DNA of 64,000 nt from Sphingobium scionense (GTDB lineage: Bacteria; Pseudomonadota; Alphaproteobacteria; Sphingomonadales; Sphingomonadaceae), in assembly GCF_014197035.1 (NCBI RefSeq), contig NZ_JACIEU010000015.1, positions 1 to 64,000 on the forward strand, written 5' to 3'. The position numbers and the translations under genes were made by a program. Below, piece by piece: positions 57,272 through 64,000 of this stretch; positions within the stretch are counted from its first letter, which is position 1; each line of letters opens with the position of its first letter. Under the pieces are notes generated by a model. It was not told where the DNA came from, searched no databases, and was given only the letters and a program-made list of their open reading frames with translations.

Positions 57272-58654
57272 CTATTTTACCGCTTGCAATCGCTGATCGA
57301 CGCCCGAATCACGCAAATGGGATTCGATTTCGGTCAGCAATCGGGCCAAGCCAGCGGCATCCGCGGCCTCTGCGCGAGCGGTCAGTGCATTCTGGGTATT
57401 GGACGCGCGCAGCAGCCACCAACCATCCATGGTGCGCACACGGGCGCCGTCGATGGATTCCATATTTGCACCGGATGCGCGCAGCCGGGCACTTATTTCA
57501 TCTATGATCGCGAACTTGCGGTCCTCCGGCACGGCGATGCGGATTTCGGGCGTATTGACCATCTCCGCCATCTCGCCGCGCAGGTCTGTGATGGTGCGGC
57601 GCAGCCGTGCCGCGGCACGGATCAGCCGGACGGCGGCATAGAGTCCATCGTCAAAGCCATAGAAATCATCGGCGAACATGATGTGGCCGGTCATCTCGCC
57701 ACCCAGCGGACTCCCAATCTGCTTCATTTTGGACTTGATATGGCTATGCCCGGTCTTCCACAGCACCGGTTCGCCGCCGAGCCGTTCAATTTCGTCGAAC
57801 AGGGCCTGGCTGGCCTTCACATCCGCGACGATCGGGGCGCCGGGACGATCCTTCAGCACCACCTGCGCGAACAGGCCGAGCAGCTGGTCGCCCCAGATGA
57901 TCCGGCCGATGCCGTCGACCACGCCGATCCGGTCGCCATCGCCATCGAAAGCCACGCCGAAATCGAGCTTCCTGGAGAGGACAAGGGAACGAAGATCGGC
58001 CAGATTCGCTTCTTCGGTAGGATCAGGATGATGATTGGGAAAATTGCCGTCTATGTCGGTGAAGAGCAGATGATGCTCACCCGGGAGGAGCTGCACCAGC
58101 TTCTCCACGACCGGTCCTGCGGCGCCGTTTCCCGCGTCCCAGCCGATCCGCCAGGCCGCCCCGTCAAAATCGCGCACCAGCCGTTCGACATAGGCCGGCA
58201 TGATATCGACATCGCGCGCCCGGCCTTCGCCGACCAGCCAGTCGCCAACCGCCGCCATCGCGCCGAGCTGCTGGATCGCCTGGCCATGAAAGGGCGCATG
58301 ATCCAGGACCAGCTTGAAGCCATTCTGATCTGCGGGATTATGGCTGCCGGTCACCTGGATGGCGCCCGCCACGTCCAGTTCGGCCTCGGCATAATAGAGC
58401 ATCGGCGTGGGACCCAGGCCAACGCGCAGCACATCGACGCCGCTGTCGGTGAGGCCGCGCACCAACGCATCCTCCAGCATGGGCGAACTCAGCCGCCCGT
58501 CATAGCCGACCGCAACCGCTGATCCGCCAGCGCGCCGCACCCAGGTCGCGAAGCTGCGCCCCAGCGCATAGCCGTCCGCTTCCCCGAGCATCGGGCCGAC
58601 GACGCCACGCATGTCATATTCGCGCAGCAGGGTCGGGTGGAAGCGGTGGGCCAT
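57272..58654 (-). CDS. Phosphomannomutase/phosphoglucomutase
   Basis: Interconverts hexose 6- and 1-phosphates for LPS, exopolysaccharide and nucleotide-sugar synthesis. The 460-residue alpha-D-phosphohexomutase has the substrate loop REYDMRGVVG, catalytic phosphoserine in VTGSHNPADQNG (Ser about 112), metal loop FDGDGDRIGVVD (about 243-254), sugar-binding GGEMTGHI and the phosphate-binding domain RVRTMDGWWLLRASNTQNALTAR. Start at MAHRFHP (58654), upstream frame not conserved. It is probably the AlgC/ManB-type enzyme. The J-domain gene is 20 bp upstream on the same strand. Confidence 0.93.
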   Translation of the reverse strand: MAHRFHPTLLREYDMRGVVGPMLGEADGYALGRSFATWVRRAGGSAVAVGYDGRLSSPMLEDALVRGLTDSGVDVLRVGLGPTPMLYYAEAELDVAGAIQVTGSHNPADQNGFKLVLDHAPFHGQAIQQLGAMAAVGDWLVGEGRARDVDIMPAYVERLVRDFDGAAWRIGWDAGNGAAGPVVEKLVQLLPGEHHLLFTDIDGNFPNHHPDPTEEANLADLRSLVLSRKLDFGVAFDGDGDRIGVVDGIGRIIWGDQLLGLFAQVVLKDRPGAPIVADVKASQALFDEIERLGGEPVLWKTGHSHIKSKMKQIGSPLGGEMTGHIMFADDFYGFDDGLYAAVRLIRAAARLRRTITDLRGEMAEMVNTPEIRIAVPEDRKFAIIDEISARLRASGANMESIDGARVRTMDGWWLLRASNTQNALTARAEAADAAGLARLLTEIESHLRDSGVDQRLQAVK

Positions 58655-58673
58655 ATAGTCCTTTCTGGGGCAA

Positions 58674-59132
58674 TCAGCCGGCGGACGGCCGATCCCGCTC
58701 GGCAAGGTCGGCGAGCAGCAGGTCGCGCGCGGCATTGATCTGGGCAGCCAGCGCTTCGGTTCCACCCTTGTCGGGATGGACCGAGGCGATCAGGCGGCGA
58801 TGTGCGGCGCGGATATCGGTTGCGCGGGCCTCTGCCGACAGGCCGAGCAGGGCACGGGCGCCTTCCACATCGGCCCTGGCGGCGGCCATCGGCGGCGCGG
58901 CCTTGCGCCTGGCGCGCGGGGCACCCTTCTTCGTCTTGCCCTGCGAGGCGAAGAAGAGGGCGGCACCGAGCAGGATCGGCGCGCCCAGCGCCGGCTTGCC
59001 CTTGGCCGCCAGCACCGCGCCGACCAGCGCCGCGCCCAATGCCATGCCATCCTTGGTCGACATGCGCTGCAATCTCCCGGTCCAGATGAGCCAGCCCGCC
59101 AGGCCGATCAGCACCAGCGCGATCAGCCCCAT
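58674..59132 (-). CDS. Membrane-anchored J-domain protein
   Basis: A 152-residue type III J-protein. One N-terminal membrane helix (about 1-17), a second hydrophobic stretch (about 30-62), a basic linker, and a C-terminal J domain (about 88-146) with the HPD motif in RRLIASVHPDKGGTEALAAQINAARDLLL. The domain order resembles mitochondrial Tim14/DNAJC19 and other alphaproteobacterial J-proteins; it should recruit DnaK to the inner membrane. It starts at a TGATG overlap with mipZ. Confidence 0.9.
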   Translation of the reverse strand: MGLIALVLIGLAGWLIWTGRLQRMSTKDGMALGAALVGAVLAAKGKPALGAPILLGAALFFASQGKTKKGAPRARRKAAPPMAAARADVEGARALLGLSAEARATDIRAAHRRLIASVHPDKGGTEALAAQINAARDLLLADLAERDRPSAG

Positions 59133-59938
59133 CAGGCGGCGCCGAGCATGTCCACGGACGCAGCATGATCGCCGGTCGGCAAGGCCAATCCGGCCACCAT
59201 CTCGCGCAATTCCTGGCGCGCGGCGATGTGGCTGATGCCTAAGTCGCCCAGATGCCCCTTGTCGAGCAGGGTAAGGCCCGAGGGGAAGAGTTCACGGAAG
59301 ATGACCCGTTCCGACAATCCCGGAATGACGCGGAAGCCGACCCGGCGCGACAATTCCATCAGCGCATCGCCGACGCGCTTCTTGTTGCGGGCGTCATGAT
59401 GCTGGACGCGGTTGCGCAGCACCACCCAGTCGATCGACACGCCATCGGCCTTGGCGCGGGACTTGCGCGCTTCGAAGATGAGTTCGGAATAGAAGGACAG
59501 GCGGCGCACCCGAAAGGTTTCGGCATCGACCTGGCCGATCAGGTCGAAGTCGACGAAACTGTCGTTCATCGGCGTGACCAGCGTGTTGGCGCGGGCCGCC
59601 ATGTGGCGGGCGAAATCATCGTCGCGGCCGGGCGTGTCGACGATCAGGAAATCCTTGCCCTCGGCCACCGCCGCCGCCTGTTCATCGAGCGCGGCGACAT
59701 TGTCGCCCTGGAACACCGCGAAATCGGGTGCCGACAGGTCGATGCTGCGGCGACGCGCGGTTTCGGCGCGGTTTTCCATATAGCGTGTGACGGTGCGCTG
59801 GCGCGGGTCGAGGTCGAGCAGGCCGACGCTATGGCCAAGCGCGGTCAGCGCGATCGCCGTGTGGACGGCGGTCGTCGACTTGCCGGTTCCGCCCTTTTCA
59901 TTGGCGAAGACGATGAGATGCGTTTGCGCGTTCGCCAT
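59132..59938 (-). CDS. mipZ: Division-plane positioning ATPase MipZ
   Basis: A ParA-like ATPase that forms a bipolar gradient with ParB and inhibits FtsZ away from midcell in alphaproteobacteria. The 268-residue protein has the deviant Walker A IVFANEKGGTGKSTTAVH (about 9-26), GLLDLDPRQRTVTRYMENR, and Walker B FLIVDTPGRDDDFARHMAARANTLVTPMNDSFVDFDLIGQVD, which are typical of MipZ. Its occurrence supports an alphaproteobacterial source. Divergent from panC with 108 bp between, where both promoters should lie. Confidence 0.95.
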   Translation of the reverse strand: MANAQTHLIVFANEKGGTGKSTTAVHTAIALTALGHSVGLLDLDPRQRTVTRYMENRAETARRRSIDLSAPDFAVFQGDNVAALDEQAAAVAEGKDFLIVDTPGRDDDFARHMAARANTLVTPMNDSFVDFDLIGQVDAETFRVRRLSFYSELIFEARKSRAKADGVSIDWVVLRNRVQHHDARNKKRVGDALMELSRRVGFRVIPGLSERVIFRELFPSGLTLLDKGHLGDLGISHIAARQELREMVAGLALPTGDHAASVDMLGAA

Positions 59939-60046
59939 CGGACCTTGATAACCCCGTGTTTGTCGCTCTAGATTCTTGACGGTCCCGCAGCGCGAAGCCT
60001 AGCAGGACGCCCCTGTGTCCCTGCCCTTATCGGAGCCCCTCGTCCC

Positions 60047-60892
60047 GTGCAAATTCTCCGTGACCTTCCCGCCCTGCGCGCCGCCGTCGCCACGTTGAAG
60101 TCCGACGGAAAACCACTGGCGCTGGTGCCCACCATGGGCGCGCTGCATGACGGGCATATGGCGCTGGTCGAGGAAGCGCGCCGCCAAGGGCGCCATGTCG
60201 TGGTGTCGATCTTCGTCAATCCGCGCCAGTTCGGGCCGAACGAGGATCTGGACGCCTATCCCCGGCGCGAAGCGAAGGATGCGCAATTGCTGCAGGCGGC
60301 CGGCGTCGACATCCTGTGGGCGCCCAGCGTCGAGGTCATGTATCCGGCCGGCTATGCCACCAATATCCGCGTATCAGGCGTGAGCGAGGGGCTGGATGGC
60401 GCAGCGCGGCCGGGCCATTTCGATGGCGTCGCCACCGTCGTCACCAAGCTGTTCAACCAGGTCGCGCCCGACGTCGCGATCTTTGGCGAGAAGGATTATC
60501 AGCAGCTCGCCGTGATCCGTCGCATGGTCACCGACACCAATCTGGACATCGAGATCATCGGCATGCCGACCCAGCGGGCGGAGGATGGTTTGGCGCTGTC
60601 GTCACGCAACGCGTATCTCAGCGAGCAGGAGCGCAAGGATGCCCTGGCGCTGCCCCGCGCACTGGGTGAGGCGAAGCGCCAGATCGAGAAGGGCGAGCCG
60701 GTCGAGGCGGCACTGGCCAGAGCGATCGCCACGCTGGCGAGCCATGGTTTCGACCCGATCGACTATGTGACCCTGTGCGACGCAGACAGCCTGGAGCCGA
60801 TCGCGACGCTCGACCGTCCGGCACGGCTGCTCAGCGCGGCGAAGCTTGGCAAGACCCGGCTGATCGACAATATCGCGGTCGATCCGGCCTAA
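60047..60892 (+). CDS. panC: Pantothenate synthetase
   Basis: ATP-dependent ligation of pantoate and beta-alanine. The 281-residue protein (GTG start) has LVPTMGALHDGHMALVEEAR with the nucleotide-binding HxGH (about 33-36), VVVSIFVNPRQFGPNEDLDAYPR, GHFDGVATVVTKLFNQVAPDVAIFGEKDYQQLAVIRRM and the KMSKS-like GLALSSRNAYLS. No panB is adjacent. The stop overlaps the convergent 44-residue membrane protein gene by 4 nt. Confidence 0.95.
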   Translation: MQILRDLPALRAAVATLKSDGKPLALVPTMGALHDGHMALVEEARRQGRHVVVSIFVNPRQFGPNEDLDAYPRREAKDAQLLQAAGVDILWAPSVEVMYPAGYATNIRVSGVSEGLDGAARPGHFDGVATVVTKLFNQVAPDVAIFGEKDYQQLAVIRRMVTDTNLDIEIIGMPTQRAEDGLALSSRNAYLSEQERKDALALPRALGEAKRQIEKGEPVEAALARAIATLASHGFDPIDYVTLCDADSLEPIATLDRPARLLSAAKLGKTRLIDNIAVDPA

Positions 60893-61023
60893 CCCGAAAG
60901 TCCGCGCTTGAGCAGGACAGCGGCAAGGACGAGCAGGCCGACTACCGCCCAGCCCTCCCAGGTGCGGGGACCATAGCCCCAGCCGATACGTTTGGGGCCG
61001 AACCAGATGCGCGGGTCATTCAT
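60889..61023 (-). CDS. 44-residue small membrane protein
   Basis: MNDPRIWFGPKRIGWGYGPR followed by TWEGWAVVGLLVLAAVLLKRGLSG: an aromatic/Gly-rich N-terminus, one membrane helix (about 25-38) and a Lys/Arg end. The frame is clean, begins in a short gap and stops exactly at the end of panC. The WGYGPRTWEGW pattern looks like a conserved small-protein family, which I recall seeing in sphingomonads, but no function is known. Confidence 0.65.
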   Translation of the reverse strand: MNDPRIWFGPKRIGWGYGPRTWEGWAVVGLLVLAAVLLKRGLSG

Positions 61024-61161
61024 GGGCGCCTTCCGCTTAACTTCGCACATTTCCCGCACATTTTGACATTATGTTGCGCGGGGGTGATCCTATTCGCTTG
61101 TCACCCGATCGGCGACGCCCCGGCTATAGCATGGCCATGGCGGCGTAGGACAGCAGACGAA

Positions 61162-61187
61162 GGGACCGGGGCAAAGGCCCCGATCCC
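61162..61187 (-). terminator. Hairpin terminator of the 61196-61804 gene
   Basis: GGGAcCGGGGC pairs with GCCCCGaTCCC across a 4-nt AAAG loop (one C/A mismatch), 9 nt after the stop. No strong T-tract follows. Confidence 0.55.
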
Positions 61188-61195
61188 CCGATCGA

Positions 61196-61804
61196 TCAGA
61201 GCGCGCCGGCGGCCGGAGCGGTGCTGGCTTCGACCGGCGCCGCAGCCGGGGTCGCGGCGATCGGCGCGGACGTCGCTGCCGCGCTGTCGACCGAGAAGGC
61301 CAGATCCTCGTCCAGGAAGGCGGGAATGATCGAGCCCGACGGGATGTTGGCGCTGGTGCCGGTGGTGAAGAAGCCGGCGACCGGGATCAGCGCGATCGCA
61401 CCGACGACGCCGGCAGTGCCGGTCACGCCCTTGTCGTTGAAGGTGCCCGTCAGGCGCACCTGCCGGCCCCCCAGCCGGATATAAAGCACGCGGCCTTCGA
61501 TAAAGCCGGACTTGCCCCACATGCCCTTGTTGCGGACGCTGGTGATTTCCGCGATGCCGGGGGTGCCGGCCGGGATCACCACATTATTGCCGATCATCAC
61601 CGCTTCGGCAGTCTCGATGTTGACGCGGTCGCCGACCTTCACCGCCTTCTTCTTGGTGGTGAGTTCGACCAGCGTGCGGATGGGCACCTTGGCACCGGCG
61701 CGCAGGACATTGCCATCGAGAGCAGGCGCGATGGTGACGGCAGGCTGCTGCGCAGCCGCCATCGGCGCGGCCAACGCGGCCGCGCAGAAAAACAGACGAA
61801 TCAT
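61196..61804 (-). CDS. Exported protein, chromosomal paralogue of the element gene at 16675-17280
   Basis: A 202-residue secreted protein of unknown function. Signal peptide MIRLFFCAAALAAPMAAAQ; beta-rich domain with RTLVELTTKKKAVKVGDRVNIETAEAVMIGNNVVIPAGTPGIAEITSV, WGKSGFIEGRVLYIRLGGRQVRLTGTFNDKG and a hydrophobic stretch VVGAIALIPVAGFFTTG, then an Ala/Pro-rich tail. Shared order of motifs and an identical 18 nt around the start codon link it to the element-borne gene. Start 61804 is supported by that shared context. Confidence 0.78.
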   Translation of the reverse strand: MIRLFFCAAALAAPMAAAQQPAVTIAPALDGNVLRAGAKVPIRTLVELTTKKKAVKVGDRVNIETAEAVMIGNNVVIPAGTPGIAEITSVRNKGMWGKSGFIEGRVLYIRLGGRQVRLTGTFNDKGVTGTAGVVGAIALIPVAGFFTTGTSANIPSGSIIPAFLDEDLAFSVDSAAATSAPIAATPAAAPVEASTAPAAGAL

Positions 61805-61881
61805 GATACCCCCACAGAAAGTCCGCAGGATGCGGACGTGCCGAGGCAAAGCATAGTCCGGCGAGTTGCGCCAGAGGCCAA

Positions 61882-61912
61882 GTAAAGCGCCCGATCTTTT
61901 CGGACGCTTTAC
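61882..61912 (-). terminator. Hairpin after hemJ
   Basis: GTAAAGCG pairs with CGCTTTAC around an inner CCGA/TCGG stem, 11 nt beyond the hemJ stop. Probable terminator of the hemE-hemJ operon; the T-tract is weak. Confidence 0.55.
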
Positions 61913-61922
61913 GCTACGACCA

Positions 61923-62363
61923 TCAGAAGGGGCGGACGATAACCATGATGACGATCACCGCCGCGGCGATGCCGGGCACTTCGTTCAGCATGCGCAACTG
62001 CTTGTCGGCAAGGCTGCGCTGACCGCGCGCAAGTTTCTTCGCATAGCCGGCGATCCAGCCATGATAGCCCGACAGCGCCAGGACGAAGAGCAGCTTCAGA
62101 TGGAACCAGCCGAAATGCCAGGCGCCGATTTCCACCATCAGCATCAGCCCGAAGGCCCAGGTGAGGATCAGCGAGGGGTTGAGGATGATCTTGAGCAGCC
62201 GCGTCTCGCGCTCGATCCAGCGCTGGTCCTCCGCCGAACCCGGCACGGTTTCCTGATGATAGACGAAGAAGCGCGGCATCATGAACAGCCCCGCCATCAG
62301 GAAGATGACGAAGATGACATGGGCAGCCTTCACCCACAGATAGGCAGCGCCGAGATAGGGCAT
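61923..62363 (-). CDS. hemJ: Protoporphyrinogen IX oxidase HemJ (CopD-like membrane protein)
   Basis: Oxygen-independent-type protoporphyrinogen oxidase of bacteria that lack HemG/HemY. The 146-residue protein has four membrane helices. Conserved residues include the His in WVKAAHVIFVIFLMAGLFMMPRFFVYH (about 10-36) and LILTWAFGLMLM, WHFGWFHLKLLFVLALSGYHG. It begins at a 1-nt TGATG overlap with hemE, so the two haem genes form one unit. Confidence 0.9.
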   Translation of the reverse strand: MPYLGAAYLWVKAAHVIFVIFLMAGLFMMPRFFVYHQETVPGSAEDQRWIERETRLLKIILNPSLILTWAFGLMLMVEIGAWHFGWFHLKLLFVLALSGYHGWIAGYAKKLARGQRSLADKQLRMLNEVPGIAAAVIVIMVIVRPF

Positions 62364-63424
62364 CAGCGTGTCTCCGTTCCGCGCACATGCGCGATCAGCG
62401 CCTCGACATGGGCGATCGGCGTATCGGGCAATATGCCATGGCCCAGATTGAAGATATGGGGCCGGCCGGCAAAGGCGGCGCGCAAGTTATCCACAGCCTG
62501 TTCCACCGCCTGACCGCCGGCGATCAGCGCCAGCGGGTCGAGATTGCCCTGCACCGGAAGCCCGGCGGGCAGCGCCTGGTTGGCCCAGTGGGGGTCGACC
62601 GTTTCATCCACGCCCACCGCATCGACGCCGGTGCCGATCGCATAGGCGGGCAGCTTCGCGCCGGCGCCCTTGGGAAAGCCGATCACCGGGATGTCGGGAT
62701 GAAGCGCCTTCAATTTGCGGACGATCGCGGCATTGGGCTCTATCACCCAGCGTTCGAACTGGAGCGGGGCGAGGCTGCCGGCCCAGCTGTCGAACAATTG
62801 CACCGCTTCCACGCCCGCTGCGATCTGGCCGGAGAGATAGACGACGGTCGCATCGATGATGGCGTCGATCAGCGCGGCGAAGCGATCGGGCTGTTGATAA
62901 GCCATGCGCCGCGCGGCGCCCTGGTCCTTGCTGCCCTGTCCCGCGACCATATAGGTGGCGATCGTCCAGGGACTGCCTGCAAAGCCCAGGAAGGTCACCG
63001 ACGGGTCCAGCGCGGACTTCACCTGCCGCACCGTTTCATACACAGCCTCGTAACGGCTGAAATCCGGTTTCAGCGCCGACAGGTCGGTCTCCGCCAGAAT
63101 CGGGGCGAGACGCGGGCCTTCGCCGGCCTCGAACCAGAGATCCTGTCCCATCGCATAGGGGACGATCAAGATGTCGGAAAAGAGGATGGCGCCGTCGAAG
63201 CCGAAGCGGCGCAGCGGCTGGAGCGTGACCTCTGCCGCGGCGGCACTGTCATAGACCAGTTCGAGGAAGCCGCCCTTGTCGGCCCGGAGTGCGCGATATT
63301 CCGGCAGATAGCGACCAGCCTGGCGCATGAGCCACATTGGCGGGATGGGCGGCATCGCGCCGCGCAATACGGAAAGGAGCGGCTTGGCGCTGACTGCGCC
63401 GGCGTGAGCGTCGGGACCCGTCAT
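62363..63424 (-). CDS. hemE: Uroporphyrinogen decarboxylase
   Basis: Decarboxylates uroporphyrinogen III to coproporphyrinogen III. The 353-residue protein has the N-terminal signature PPIPPMWLMRQAGRYLPEYRALR (substrate-binding Arg), FSDILIVPYAMGQDLWFEAGEGPR, FLGFAGSPWTIATYMVAGQGSKD and the C-terminal FNLGHGILPDTPIAHVEALIAHVR. Its start abuts the putative origin region. In Caulobacter crescentus the chromosomal origin lies beside hemE, which makes this gene a useful marker. Confidence 0.96.
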   Translation of the reverse strand: MTGPDAHAGAVSAKPLLSVLRGAMPPIPPMWLMRQAGRYLPEYRALRADKGGFLELVYDSAAAAEVTLQPLRRFGFDGAILFSDILIVPYAMGQDLWFEAGEGPRLAPILAETDLSALKPDFSRYEAVYETVRQVKSALDPSVTFLGFAGSPWTIATYMVAGQGSKDQGAARRMAYQQPDRFAALIDAIIDATVVYLSGQIAAGVEAVQLFDSWAGSLAPLQFERWVIEPNAAIVRKLKALHPDIPVIGFPKGAGAKLPAYAIGTGVDAVGVDETVDPHWANQALPAGLPVQGNLDPLALIAGGQAVEQAVDNLRAAFAGRPHIFNLGHGILPDTPIAHVEALIAHVRGTETR

Positions 63425-63709
63425 GAACTCTCTACTTTATAAAGATATTTAAAAAGGAATGTTGAGGTTGTTGGGCTGTTGGTTCGGGGGTTTATGCGCT
63501 GTCCCCGCTTTTGCCAACAGCTTGACTCCTGGAGTCAGGCGATTCCGCGGCGAGTCATCAGAGTCATCCCCGTTACTCACAGGCTGTGGATAAGATTCCG
63601 GCCCTGTTGAGAGGCTGTGGATAAGATTCCGCTCTGTGGGGATGAAATGGGGCTTCAAAGTTATCCACAACTCTATCCCTTGCTTTATCCACAGGGGACT
63701 CACAGAGAT
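63425..63709. other. Probable chromosomal replication origin (oriC)
   Basis: A 285-bp non-coding segment between hemE and ppsR. Four perfect DnaA boxes: TGTGGATAA at 63585-63593 and 63616-63624, TTATCCACA at 63661-63669 and 63685-63693, plus a near-match TTACTCACA at 63573-63581. An AT-rich, easily melted stretch lies at about 63425-63462 (ACTTTATAAAGATATTTAAA). A 20-bp direct repeat AGGCTGTGGATAAGATTCCG occurs at 63581-63600 and 63612-63631, and a TGACTCC-T-GGAGTCA palindrome at 63523-63537. Eight GANTC sites fall between 63524 and 63701. The hemE neighbourhood matches known alphaproteobacterial origins. Confidence 0.85.
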
Positions 63710-64000
63710 ATGTCTGTGTCACGTATCCATCTTCACCTGCTTTCGGACTCCACCGGCGAGACGCTGGAGAATATCGCCAAGGCGGCGATCGGCCTGTTCG
63801 AGAATGTCGAGGCGATCCGCCATTTCTGGCCGATGGTCCGATCCGAAGTGCATCTCGACCGGATCATGGAGGAGATATCCGCCCATCCCGGCCTGGTGCT
63901 GTTCACGCTTACCAACCATGTGCTGCGGCGGCGGCTGGAAACGCGCTGCCGTGCGCTCGGCCTGCCCCATGTCGCTGCGCTCGACAGCGTGGCCGATGCC
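63710..64000 (+). CDS. ppsR: PEP synthase/PPDK regulatory kinase-phosphorylase (DUF299), 3' end outside window
   Basis: A bifunctional ADP-dependent kinase and Pi-dependent phosphorylase controlling pyruvate phosphate dikinase or PEP synthase. The 97 visible residues include HLHLLSDSTGETLENIAKAAIGLFENVEAIRHFWPMVRS (about 5-43) and GLVLFTLTNHVLRRRLETRCRALGLPHVAALD, the standard N-terminal half of DUF299. The start ATG lies 16 nt after the last DnaA box; a GTG two codons in is an alternative. It runs off the window edge. A gene of this family next to oriC is also the arrangement I recall from other alphaproteobacteria. Confidence 0.88.
   Translation, partial: MSVSRIHLHLLSDSTGETLENIAKAAIGLFENVEAIRHFWPMVRSEVHLDRIMEEISAHPGLVLFTLTNHVLRRRLETRCRALGLPHVAALDSVADA

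Overview
This GC-rich window most resembles an alphaproteobacterium of the sphingomonad group (Sphingobium/Sphingomonas-like). The reasons are mipZ, a DUF1134 (EipA-type) envelope protein, a DUF177 protein, the ubiquinol-cytochrome c chaperone, a large TonB-receptor locus, and a right end with the hemJ-hemE-oriC-ppsR layout seen around alphaproteobacterial origins. The genus is inferred from protein character only; no database was searched.

Layout. (1) 1-7.4 kb: an iron/siderophore uptake locus cut up by mobile DNA. An IS21-family element (istB and right end) truncates a DUF3325 gene. DUF3649 and tonB genes follow. A complete group II intron sits at the tonB/receptor junction, then come a TonB-dependent receptor and a small gene. 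On the opposite strand is a deletion scar joining an ECF sigma-factor remnant to the 3' end of a second siderophore receptor. (2) 7.8-11.8 kb: housekeeping genes bamE, cytochrome bc1 chaperone, DUF177, dinB, eipA-like and tRNA-Ser(GCU).

(3) 11.82-30.51 kb: an 18.7-kb integrative element in the 3' end of tRNA-Ser, bounded by a 19-bp direct repeat. It has a P4-type integrase, an AlpA-like regulator, a TOPRIM/RepA-type primase-helicase, a DUF2213 capsid-protease-like protein, a tail tape measure and a few other tail-type genes. I recognise no terminase, portal, major capsid or lysis gene, so it is either a decayed prophage or a satellite-like element. Its cargo includes an ATGA-coupled chain of six tiny proteins sharing one N-terminal motif, an RHH/DUF3800 gene pair, a secreted protein with a chromosomal paralogue at 61.2 kb, and an operon of unknown exported proteins.

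(4) 30.7-48.9 kb: HU, hexuronate catabolism (uxaA/uxaC with a LacI-family regulator and a probable operator), a phosphatase/ATP-grasp/deacetylase group, flavin reductase, maeB, mutS, glnD, L,D-transpeptidase, ribA and xth. (5) 49-63.4 kb: lolA, ftsK, GNAT, EamA transporter, ispG, fadL, phosphomannomutase/phosphoglucomutase, a J-domain protein, mipZ, panC, hemJ and hemE. Two paralogous small-RNA candidates lie downstream of ftsK and of the mutase gene. (6) 63.43-63.71 kb: a probable chromosomal origin with four perfect DnaA boxes, a 20-bp direct repeat and an unusual cluster of GANTC sites, followed by the start of the PEP synthase/PPDK regulatory protein gene, which runs off the window.
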